A DNA stretch of 21,945 nt, taken from Bacteroidales bacterium UBA3724. Lineage in GTDB: Bacteria; Bacteroidota; Bacteroidia; Bacteroidales; P3. Location of the stretch: the NCBI GenBank assembly GCA_002371315.1, contig DFHL01000100.1, positions 11,013-32,957 on the forward strand, given 5' to 3'. The position numbers and the translations under genes are program-made. Under the pieces are notes generated by a model. The model was given only the letters and a program-made list of their open reading frames with translations. It had not been told where the DNA came from and made no database searches. Below, piece by piece: positions 1-5,871 of this stretch. The first letter of the stretch is position 1. Each line of letters begins with the position of its first letter.

Positions 1-72
1 ACTGTACAACGGGCAGTGCGGGTGCTGTTTATCAGGGTGTTATGACTGCCTGATTTGTACGCTTTCCAGATG

Positions 73-103
73 CAAAGTTACGAATGAATTTTGGAATTGC
101 AAA
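73..103 (-). promoter_or_regulatory. Bacteroides-type promoter reading off the left edge
   Basis: On the minus strand, TTTG (100-103) is followed after exactly 19 bases by TAACTTTG (73-80). This matches the Bacteroidota housekeeping sigma consensus TTTG/19-21/TAnnTTTG. Transcription would start near position 65 and run left out of the window. No minus-strand ATG lies in 1-60, so the leader is longer than what is visible. ATCAGG (31-36) and CCTGAT (49-54) could pair into a small leader hairpin. The gene it drives is not in the window. Confidence 0.7.
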
Positions 104-133
104 AAAAAATCATCCTTTTGGGACGATTTTTTT
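103..133 (-). terminator. Rho-independent terminator after rlmB, probably bidirectional
   Basis: An imperfect inverted repeat pairs 103-111 with 125-133 and 113-115 with 121-123, with one A/C mismatch (112/124) and a 5-base loop (116-120). The arms end in A and T runs on both sides, so either strand gives a hairpin with a U-tract; read leftwards, the T run is nine bases. It lies about 100 bases downstream of the rlmB stop and directly abuts the -33 element of the leftward promoter at 73-103, so it would separate the two transcription units. Confidence 0.7.
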
Positions 134-236
134 CAAATGGCTGTGGATGTGTGCCGTATGATGGTGTGCGGGTCGGGGTCGGCGACGTTGTGTGCCGCCG
201 TGGGGCTGGGGCGTCGCCGCGCAGGGCGTTGCGGCC

Positions 237-1073
237 TCAGAGGCCCCGTTGCCTCAGGGCCTCGTACATAAAGACTCCGGCGGCCACCGAGACGTTGAGC
301 GACTGCACCTGTCCGCATATGGGCAGGCGTGCGCGGACGTCGCAGAGGCGGAGCACTTCGGGCGAGATGCCGGTGTCCTCCGAGCCCATCACCAGCAGCG
401 TGGGGCGCGTGAAGTCGACAGCCGTATAGTCGTCGGCGCCTTTTTCGGTGGCGGCGACGACCTGCAGGCCCGTCTGGCGGGCCAGGTTGAGGGTGGTTTT
501 GAGGTTTTGCTCGCGGCAGATGGGCATTCTGAGCAGTGCGCCCGATGAGGTTTTGATGGCGTCCTCGCTGATTTGCGCGCTGCCGCGGTCGGGGACGACG
601 ACGGCGTCGACGCCTGCGCATTCGGCGGTGCGCACGATGGCGCCGAGGTTGCGCACGTCGGTGATGTGGTCGAGCAGCAGGATGAATGGTGTTTTGCCTT
701 CGTCCTCAAGTTGTTGCAGCAGCTGTCCGAAGTCGCGGTAGGCGATGGGCGATATGATGGCGACGACGCCCTGGTGGTTGGCGTCGGTCATACGGTTCAG
801 CTTCTCGGCAGGCACGTACTGCAGCGGCAGTCCGGCCTGGCGGATGCGCGTGGTGAGCTCTTGCGCGAGCTGTCCTTCGAGGTTGTTGAGCATCAGTATC
901 TTGTCGATCTGCTGACCGGCGTCGATGGCTTCCATCACGGGGCGCATACCGCATACGAGCTGAAGCTTGTCGCTTTTCTTCTGCTTGGTGTGAAACGGCT
1001 GGCTGTCAGTTTCTTTGCGGGGCCGGCTTTTAGGCCTGCCGCCTTGCTGGTTGTATTTGGGATTGGCAAACAT
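237..1073 (-). CDS. rlmB: 23S rRNA (guanosine-2'-O-)-methyltransferase, TrmH/SpoU family (RlmB-like)
   Basis: 278 residues, a usual length for RlmB-type SPOUT enzymes, which methylate a 2'-OH of 23S rRNA using S-adenosylmethionine. A basic, probably disordered N-terminus (1-35) precedes a substrate-binding domain (about 38-115) and the SPOUT domain (about 125-278). All three SpoU motifs are readable: motif 1 DHITDVRNLGAIVRTAECAG, motif 2 LLVMGSEDTGIS, and motif 3 with SLNVSVAAGVFMYEALRQR near the C-terminus. The start is the ATG at 1071-1073. It is the last gene of the leftward hutI cluster, 98 bases after the ABC ATPase, and a terminator follows. TrmH-type tRNA methylation is an alternative, but the N-terminal domain favours RlmB. 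Confidence 0.9.
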   Translation of the reverse strand: MFANPKYNQQGGRPKSRPRKETDSQPFHTKQKKSDKLQLVCGMRPVMEAIDAGQQIDKILMLNNLEGQLAQELTTRIRQAGLPLQYVPAEKLNRMTDANHQGVVAIISPIAYRDFGQLLQQLEDEGKTPFILLLDHITDVRNLGAIVRTAECAGVDAVVVPDRGSAQISEDAIKTSSGALLRMPICREQNLKTTLNLARQTGLQVVAATEKGADDYTAVDFTRPTLLVMGSEDTGISPEVLRLCDVRARLPICGQVQSLNVSVAAGVFMYEALRQRGL

Positions 1074-1171
1074 ATCGGTGAATGTGTTGATTCGTTAATT
1101 TGTTAATGTGTTAGTGGCTGCCGCGTCAGCAGTTTTCGTTTTCGTTTTGGTTTTCGTACGCAGTTTTCCGT

Positions 1172-1822
1172 TCAACAGATGCCTCCGTCCTTGATGGTGA
1201 TTTGGCGGTCGGACATACGGGCCAGGTCGCTGTTGTGGGTGACGATGACGAAGGTCTGGCGGTAGTGGTCGCGCAGGCGGAAGAAGAGTTCGTGGAGCTC
1301 GTTGGCGTTGGTGGAGTCGAGGTTGCCGCTGGGCTCGTCGGCGAGGATGACGGTGGGCCGGTTGATGAGTGCGCGGGCTACGGCGACGCGCTGCTGCTCG
1401 CCGCCGCTGAGTTCGGAGGGCTTGTGGGTGGCGCGGTCGCTGAGGTTGAGGAACTGGAGCAGCTCGCTGGCATCCTTTTCGGCTTCGGCCATCGTGCGGC
1501 CACCGATAAGTGCTGGCATACAGACGTTTTCGAGTGCCGTGAATTCGGGCAGCAGGTTGTGGAACTGGAAGACGAAGCCGATTTTGCGGTTGCGGAATGC
1601 GGCCAGCTGTCGTTCGCCAAGGCGCGTGACGTCGGTACCGTCGATGAGCACCCTGCCGCTGTCGGGCCGGTCGAGGGTGCCGATGATTTGCAGCAGGGTG
1701 GTCTTGCCGGCGCCGGAGGCTCCGACGATGCTCACCACCTCGCCCTGCTGGATGGTGAGGCTGACGTCTTTGAGCACTTGCAGGTTGCCGTATGATTTGC
1801 AGATGTGTTCGGCCTGTATCAT
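1172..1822 (-). CDS. lolD: LolD-type ABC transporter ATP-binding protein
   Basis: 216 residues, the full size of a single ABC ATPase domain. It shows Walker A GASGAGKT (34-41), the signature LSGGEQQ (138-144), Walker B ending ILADEP (D162, E163), the SGNLDS D-loop, and the switch histidine H196. The wording is typical of the LolD/MacB-type group, whose ATPases power lipoprotein release or MacB-like extrusion together with a FtsX-type permease. No permease is encoded in the window, so the partner must be elsewhere. The start is the ATG at 1820-1822, which overlaps the hutI stop by 4 bases (ATGA), suggesting translational coupling. Longer upstream reading in this frame runs through hutI in the wrong frame and is not real. 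The ATPase family is secure; the LolD role is inferred. Confidence 0.85.
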   Translation of the reverse strand: MIQAEHICKSYGNLQVLKDVSLTIQQGEVVSIVGASGAGKTTLLQIIGTLDRPDSGRVLIDGTDVTRLGERQLAAFRNRKIGFVFQFHNLLPEFTALENVCMPALIGGRTMAEAEKDASELLQFLNLSDRATHKPSELSGGEQQRVAVARALINRPTVILADEPSGNLDSTNANELHELFFRLRDHYRQTFVIVTHNSDLARMSDRQITIKDGGIC

Positions 1823-3072
1823 ATCTTTTTGCCGTTGATGAATACTGTCTCCACTTTGTTTTCGCCGAAGGAGTAGGGCATATATTCGTAGCTCGATATC
1901 GGTTTGGTGATGAAGAAGTTGGCGCGCTTGCCGACGGCTATGGTGCCGAGTTCGCGGCTGACGCCCATAGCGTAGGCGGTGTTGAGTGTGGTGGCGTTGA
2001 TGGCCTCTTCGGGCGTGAGCCGGTAGCGGATGCAGGCCATCGAGAGGACGAGCTGCATATTGCACGAGGGTGCGGTGCCTGGGTTGTAGTCCGATGCCAT
2101 TGCGACGGGCAGGCCGGCTTCGATCATACGGCGGGCTGGGGAGAGTGGCAGGTTGAGGAAGAAGGCGCATCCGGGCAGGATGGTGGGCATCGTGTCGCTG
2201 CCTTTGAGGCACTCGATTTCGGCGTCGCCCATCTGCTCGAGGTGGTCGACGGAGATGGCGTTGTATTTCACGCCGACCTGCACGCCGCCCGAGATGGCCA
2301 TCTCGTTGGCGTGGATTTTGGGCCGCAGGCCGTGCTTGATGCCGGCTTCGAGGATGCGTGCGGTGTCGTCGACGGTGAAGAAGCCCTGGTCGCAGAAGAC
2401 GTCGATGAAGTCGGCCAGTCCTTCGGCTGCCACGCGCGGCAGCATTTCGTTGATGACGAGGTCGACATAGTCTTCCTGATGGCCGCGGTACTGCATTGGT
2501 ATGCCGTGTGCGCCGAGGAAGTTGGAGCGGATGGTCAGGGGCGAGTTTTCCCTGAGGCGGCGGATGACGCGCAGCAGCTTGAGCTCGCTTTCGGTCGAAA
2601 GGCCGTAGCCGCTCTTGATTTCGATGGCGCCGGTGCCGAGATGCATAGCCTCGTCGAGGCGTTGCAGGGCCAGCTCGTAGAGCTCGTCCTCGGAGGCTGC
2701 TGCTGTGGCTTTGGCTGAGTTGAGGATGCCGCCGCCGCGCTTGGCGATTTCCTCGTAGCTGAGGCCGCGGATCTTGTCGACAAACTCGTGCTCGCGCGAA
2801 TTGGCGTAGACGAGGTGGGTGTGCGAGTCGCAGAAGGTGGGGAAGACCATACGGCCGGTGGCGTCGACGACGATGTCGGCATTGCTTTCCGCTATCTGCT
2901 TTCCGCTTGGAGTTTCCATCGTTCCGAAGTCCTTGATTTTGTCGTCCTCGACGATGAGGTAGGCGTTCTTGATGGTCTGCATCTGCGCCATCTCGGGGCC
3001 CTGGGCGCGCAGCTTGTGCTGGCCGGTTTCGACCTGCACCAGTTCCTTTATATTTTTGACAAGTGTAAGCAT
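1819..3072 (-). CDS. hutI: Imidazolonepropionase
   Basis: 417 residues, usual length for HutI, the amidohydrolase that opens 4-imidazolone-5-propionate to N-formimino-L-glutamate in histidine degradation. The metal-binding DSHTH is at 82-86 (H84, H86). Later family motifs include LGAHGIP, KIHANE and ASDYNPGTAP. The ATG at 3070-3072 (MLTLVKN) is preferred; a TTG three codons upstream would also be in frame. A consensus promoter lies just upstream at 3098-3128. No other hut gene is in the window, so the pathway is split across loci or incomplete. Residues 161-172 correspond to a 36-bp block that recurs at 8521-8556. Confidence 0.95.
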   Translation of the reverse strand: MLTLVKNIKELVQVETGQHKLRAQGPEMAQMQTIKNAYLIVEDDKIKDFGTMETPSGKQIAESNADIVVDATGRMVFPTFCDSHTHLVYANSREHEFVDKIRGLSYEEIAKRGGGILNSAKATAAASEDELYELALQRLDEAMHLGTGAIEIKSGYGLSTESELKLLRVIRRLRENSPLTIRSNFLGAHGIPMQYRGHQEDYVDLVINEMLPRVAAEGLADFIDVFCDQGFFTVDDTARILEAGIKHGLRPKIHANEMAISGGVQVGVKYNAISVDHLEQMGDAEIECLKGSDTMPTILPGCAFFLNLPLSPARRMIEAGLPVAMASDYNPGTAPSCNMQLVLSMACIRYRLTPEEAINATTLNTAYAMGVSRELGTIAVGKRANFFITKPISSYEYMPYSFGENKVETVFINGKKI

Positions 3073-3097
3073 AATTCTCAATTGTTAAAATCGGCTG

Positions 3098-3128
3098 CAA
3101 AATTACGACAATTATTTCATACGGCAAA
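3098..3128 (-). promoter_or_regulatory. hutI: Promoter of the hutI cluster
   Basis: On the minus strand, TTTG (3125-3128) is followed after 19 bases by TAATTTTG (3098-3105), a perfect Bacteroidota housekeeping promoter. It lies 25 bases upstream of the chosen hutI ATG and would drive hutI, the overlapping ABC ATPase gene and possibly rlmB. Confidence 0.8.
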
Positions 3129-3244
3129 ATCCGAATGCAAAAGTCCGGCAAAGAGACTGCTGCAGGCTGCGCACAGGCTTGCTGCGGCGGGGTGCGGGGA
3201 CGAAGAATGACTGGTCGTGGAAATGAGTGTGTCACACCTTGGCG

Positions 3245-3556
3245 CTAAACCTTGCGAATGATTTTAAACCATACCCTTAACGTCGGCTTCAGAATGATTT
3301 CGTGGCTGAAGAATCTGTTTTTGTCGAAGATGCTTTGCGGTATTGCAGCGGTGTCAGTCCCGTCTGCTGACGGAAGAAGCGGATGAAGAAGGAGGGTGTG
3401 GCGAAGCCCAGCTTTTCGGCCACCTCGGCCACGGGCATCGCGGTGTGGTGCAGCAGCACTTTGGCCTCGCGGACCAGTAGCGGGCGTTTCCTGCTGCGCC
3501 ACCGCAGCCAGCGGCAGCAGCAAGGCAATGAGTATGATGACGAGTCTGCTCGGCAT
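3245..3556 (-). pseudogene. Signal-peptide stub of a lost secreted protein
   Basis: An open frame starts at the ATG of 3554-3556, 3 bases after the stop of the small repeat protein at 3560. Its first 22 residues form a clear signal peptide (MPSRLVIILIALLLPLAAVA then QQ, an AxA cleavage site). After about residue 23 the frame becomes low-complexity and is antisense-like, because the DNA from 3486 leftwards encodes an AraC C-terminus in another frame. I read this as the 5' end of a secreted-protein gene whose body was lost in a deletion or rearrangement that joined it to an AraC remnant. A short chimeric 103-residue protein could still be made. Confidence 0.5.
3289..3486 (-). pseudogene. AraC-family regulator remnant (C-terminal helix-turn-helix only)
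   Basis: About 65 codons encode the second helix-turn-helix half of an AraC/XylS DNA-binding domain: REAKVLLHHT, then VAEVAEKLGF, then SFFIRFFRQQTGLTPLQYRK, and a short tail to the stop at 3289. The N-terminal sensory domain and first helix-turn-helix are missing. Upstream, this frame runs into material belonging to other genes. There is no plausible start codon for a functional regulator, so this is a truncated relic. It is not the 3' end of the AraC gene at 4493-5359, which lies on the other strand and has a different sequence. Confidence 0.75.
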
Positions 3557-3559
3557 TGT

Positions 3560-3916
3560 TCAGCTTTTTCTGTGTTGGCGGCTGGCGCTGACGCGCTCCT
3601 GGCTCTGGCGGTGCAGTTTCTCTTCCTCGCGGGCAATGCGGGCCTTGGTCTGTTCGAGGGTCTCGCCGTCGCGCATCAGGAATTTCTTGACGAAGGCATC
3701 GCTGATGCGGGTGTAACCTTCCACCACGCCGTCCTGGATGGCGGTGTAGCCCTTCACCACGCCGTTCTCGATGGCCTTGTAGCCGCTGACCACGCCATCC
3801 TCAATCTTCTGAAAGCCGTTTTTCACCGTGTCGGCCACACGCGGGCTGTTGTTGTCCATAGTCCTTGTGTTTTGCGCTCCAGCCACACCGCTCACGGCAA
3901 TGGCGGCAAGGAGCAT
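3560..3916 (-). CDS. Small secreted 11-residue-repeat protein, copy 1 (original start codon lost)
   Basis: This is the downstream copy of a tandem pair. Aligned with copy 2, the ancestral ATG is now ATA (3941-3943, one C-to-T change on the plus strand). The first remaining ATG is at 3914-3916 and would give 118 residues lacking the basic n-region of the signal peptide. The body is nearly identical to copy 2, with Q-to-P, I-to-V and E-to-K changes, but the C-terminus differs: after SASRQ it ends HRKS instead of the longer basic tail. Only 6 bases separate the copy 2 stop from the ATA, in the same frame. It may be a decaying pseudogene, or still be expressed by coupling to copy 2. Function unknown. 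Confidence 0.55.
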   Translation of the reverse strand: MLLAAIAVSGVAGAQNTRTMDNNSPRVADTVKNGFQKIEDGVVSGYKAIENGVVKGYTAIQDGVVEGYTRISDAFVKKFLMRDGETLEQTKARIAREEEKLHRQSQERVSASRQHRKS

Positions 3917-4379
3917 AATTACTGATTTGAAATTGCGTTTTATATTTAATTACTTGTTGTTGACTCCTGCACGTTCTTTGGCTTTGTGGCCTGCCTCCTC
4001 GGCACGTTGGCGGCTGGCGCTGACGCGCTCCTGGCTCTGGCGGTGCAGTTCCTCTTCCTCGCGGGCAATGCGGGCCTTGGTCTGTTCGAGGGTCTCGCCG
4101 TCGCGCATCAGGAATTTCTTGATGAAGGCGTCGCTGATGCGGGTGTAGCCCTCCACCACGCCGTCCTGGATGGCGGTGTAGCCCTTCACCACGCCGTTCT
4201 CGATGGCCTTGTAGCCGCTGACCACGCCATCCTCGATCTTCTGGAAGCCGTTTTTCACCGTGTCGGCCACACGCTGGCTGTTGTTGTCCATAGTCCTTGT
4301 GTTTTGCGCTCCAGCCACACCGCTCACGGCAATGGCGGCAAGGAGCATAATTACTGATTTGAAATTGCGTTTCATATTG
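3574..4379 (-). repeat. Tandem direct duplication, unit about 374 bp, offset 432 bp
   Basis: The blocks 3574-3947 and 4006-4379 are nearly identical, offset by exactly 432 bases. Each holds almost a full coding region of the small repeat protein. Similarity stops just before the start-codon side (about 3947/4379) and at the codons after SASRQ (3574/4006). The few differences suggest a recent duplication or ongoing gene conversion. Confidence 0.9.
3950..4375 (-). CDS. Small secreted protein with 11-residue amphipathic repeats, copy 2
   Basis: 141 residues with a signal peptide (MKRNFKSVIMLLAAIAVSGV, cleavage after AGA). Residues 36-84 are built from 11-residue repeats of the form [DN]GVV.GY.AI[EQ]: DGVVSGYKAIE, NGVVKGYTAIQ, DGVVEGYTRIS, flanked by weaker copies. 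Next comes DAFIKKFLMRDGETLEQTKARIAREE, a charged helix, and a basic tail. Such 11-residue periodicity usually forms long amphipathic helices that lie on membranes or coil together. Similar small proteins of unknown function occur in gut Bacteroidota and Firmicutes as I recall; I have not searched. The start is the ATG at 4373-4375. The protein is exported, probably to the periplasm. Function unknown. Confidence 0.8.
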   Translation of the reverse strand: MKRNFKSVIMLLAAIAVSGVAGAQNTRTMDNNSQRVADTVKNGFQKIEDGVVSGYKAIENGVVKGYTAIQDGVVEGYTRISDAFIKKFLMRDGETLEQTKARIAREEEELHRQSQERVSASRQRAEEAGHKAKERAGVNNK

Positions 4380-4400
4380 ATTGTCCTTTGAAATTTTTTG

Positions 4401-4433
4401 CAAAAGTACTCCATTCGACACAAAAACCCGAAA
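4401..4433 (-). promoter_or_regulatory. Likely promoter of the tandem small-protein pair
   Basis: On the minus strand TACTTTTG (4401-4408) matches the -7 consensus TAnnTTTG exactly. A TTTC (4430-4433) sits 21 bases upstream as a 3-of-4 match to the -33 element. It is 25 bases upstream of the copy 2 ATG, the same distance as in the hutI promoter. Confidence 0.55.
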
Positions 4434-4492
4434 AACGACACCAAAACGAATAGACAATATACTAAATAGAACAATCGGCCGTTATCGGGGGT

Positions 4493-5359
4493 ATGGAAAA
4501 TATTCACGAACAGTTCGAAAGCGCGGTGGCGCTGTGCCACTATGGCGACGACATCTACCTGGTGGACGATGCGGCGCCGCTCGCCGCCGTGATGCCGCTG
4601 GTGGCGGGGCGCGAGATTATGACCGACAAGATTGTCTGCCTGCTGTGCCGCGGCGGGCACCTCGGCCTGCGGCTCAACTACCACGACCTGCAGCTCACAG
4701 CCGGGCAGGTGCTCATCACCCTGCCGGGGATGATCATCGACACCCGCGAGGTTAGCCCAGACTTCCGCGCCGCCACGCTGCTGCTCTCCGAGCACTTCAC
4801 CTCCACCCTCAACCTCGGCAGCCCCTACCGCACGTTGCTCTCCATCCAGCGGCAGCCCGTAGCCACGCTGCTCGAAGGAATGGAGGAGGCAATGCTCAAC
4901 TTCTTCGCTATGGTGCGCGGCCTCATCGGACAACCGTCGCACCCCAACCTCGGCCACGTGCTGCATCTGCTCTTCGAGGCCTGGTTCTTCGGCTTCGGCC
5001 CCTACCTGCACAACGCCGAGAGCCAACTTGTGGCCACCGCCGCCGAGCTGCATACCGAGCAGTTCCTGCGCCTCGTGGAGCAGCACTTCCGCCAGCAGCA
5101 CTCGCTCGACTGGTACGCCTTCCAGCTCAACGTCAGCCCCAAGCGCCTCAGCATCTGCGTCAAGCAGACCTCGGGCCGCACCGCCACCGAATGGATCGAC
5201 CGCCACCGCCTGCACGAAGCTACGCGCCTGCTGCGCCAGGGCCACCTCTCGGTCAAGGAGGTCGCCGCCGCCCTCGGCTTCCCCAACCAGTCAGCCTTCG
5301 GTACCTGGTACAAACGCCAGACCGGCACCAGCCCAAGTCACACGAAAGGCGCTCAATGA
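4493..5359 (+). CDS. AraC-family transcriptional regulator
   Basis: 288 residues. An N-terminal cupin-like ligand or regulatory domain (about 15-130) is followed by a helical linker and a C-terminal AraC DNA-binding domain (about 185-280). The first helix-turn-helix is around FQLNVSPKRLSICVKQTSGR. Then come TATEWIDRHRLHEATRLL and the second helix-turn-helix VKEVAAALGFPNQSAFGTWY, with the closing KRQTGTSP. After GTSPSH the normal ending is replaced by TKGAQ and a stop, where the DNA passes into an EamA transporter remnant. The loss is only a few residues, so the protein is probably functional. It is divergent from the small-protein pair at 3950-4375, about 118 bases away, which makes that pair its most obvious local target, but no operator is evident. 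Confidence 0.85.
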   Translation: MENIHEQFESAVALCHYGDDIYLVDDAAPLAAVMPLVAGREIMTDKIVCLLCRGGHLGLRLNYHDLQLTAGQVLITLPGMIIDTREVSPDFRAATLLLSEHFTSTLNLGSPYRTLLSIQRQPVATLLEGMEEAMLNFFAMVRGLIGQPSHPNLGHVLHLLFEAWFFGFGPYLHNAESQLVATAAELHTEQFLRLVEQHFRQQHSLDWYAFQLNVSPKRLSICVKQTSGRTATEWIDRHRLHEATRLLRQGHLSVKEVAAALGFPNQSAFGTWYKRQTGTSPSHTKGAQ

Positions 5360-5519
5360 CGCCGCCCGCACCAGCACCTACTACGCACTGGCCCCCTTCA
5401 TCGGCGCCGCCCTGTCGTTCCTGCTGATCGGCGAGATGCTGACACCCCTCTTCCTCGTCGCCACCGCCGTGATGGCCGCCGGCTGCTGGCTGGTGGCTAA
5501 AAGTGATGGCGGTACTTAA
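5346..5519 (+). pseudogene. EamA/DMT-type transporter remnant (last two membrane helices)
   Basis: In a frame different from the AraC gene, codons from about 5346 read KALNDAARTSTYYALAPFIG, then ALSFLLIGEMLTPLFLVATA and VMAAGCWLVA, then a stop at 5517-5519. This closely resembles the C-terminal helix pair of EamA-family permeases (the AARTS.YYA.APFIG...LLGE pattern). The eight upstream helices are absent and no start codon of its own is likely, so it is a 3' relic joined to the end of the AraC gene. Confidence 0.7.
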
Positions 5520-5542
5520 GGCTTTGCCCAAGTACCGCCATC
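5505..5542. terminator. Strong 13-bp perfect inverted repeat
   Basis: GATGGCGGTACTT (5505-5517) is repeated perfectly inverted as AAGTACCGCCATC (5530-5542) around a 12-base loop. GGC (5520-5522) and GCC (5526-5528) can pair further inside the loop. The left arm contains the stop codon of the EamA remnant. No U-tract follows on either strand, so it may be a non-canonical terminator, an mRNA-stabilising hairpin or a palindromic repeat element. Confidence 0.55.
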
Positions 5543-5871
5543 GGAGGACACGGAGGATAGCGTTGCTAAAAATCATGGTGGCGTGGGCGGAGTTTCGCAA
5601 AGCGAGGGCAACGGGAGCTTTTTCGCAGTAGGTTTTTATAGAAATGTAGTCGTCAGACAATAAAAGCGGGAGGGATGCGTTATTGTAGGCGTAAATCTTT
5701 TTTCGGATGAAAGATAGATTTGTTTGTAACTCGCTGATTTCTACCCCCCCCCACGAATTGCACAAGTAATCGTCGGGAGTCTTTCCTTTTTGTTTTTAAT
5801 TCAATTGCCTCTCTCTGCCACAAGTTTGCGGCGGGGCGGGATGGTTTTGTAATTGTAAATTCACAATCAAT
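5543..5871. other. Intergenic transition into AT-rich DNA
   Basis: No convincing gene. The base composition shifts here from GC-rich to AT-rich. It contains a run of eight or nine C (about 5743-5751) followed by ACGAATTGCAC, a type of AT-rich motif I associate with Bacteroidales intergenic repeats. A minus-strand open frame crosses the region, but it starts without any recognisable domain and ends inside the AraC gene, so I treat it as chance. No consensus promoter for the gene at 5872 is evident. Confidence 0.4.

Noticed and set aside
231..243. 13-base near-perfect palindrome GGCCTCAGAGGCC over the rlmB stop codon
   Set aside because: Arms leave no usable hairpin loop and the sequence is explained by coding constraint; the real terminator is at 103-133.
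1823..3235. An N-terminal extension of the ABC ATPase frame through hutI
   Set aside because: The extension is low-complexity out-of-frame hutI; the ATPase begins at the ATG of 1820-1822 with a normal domain start.
3986..4357. Plus-strand frames with repeated hydrophobic HHAVLDG units opposite the small repeat protein
   Set aside because: They mirror the 33-nt repeats of the minus-strand gene, which has the signal peptide, promoter and natural composition.
4376..5245. A long minus-strand frame extending copy 2 of the small protein upstream through the AraC gene
   Set aside because: It crosses the divergent promoter region and is antisense to a motif-rich AraC gene; copy 2 has a proper ATG and signal peptide at 4375.
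5253..5765. A 170-codon minus-strand open frame overlapping the AraC end and EamA remnant
   Set aside because: Its C-terminal half is plainly antisense to AraC/EamA, and its N-terminal half shows no domain or signal peptide.
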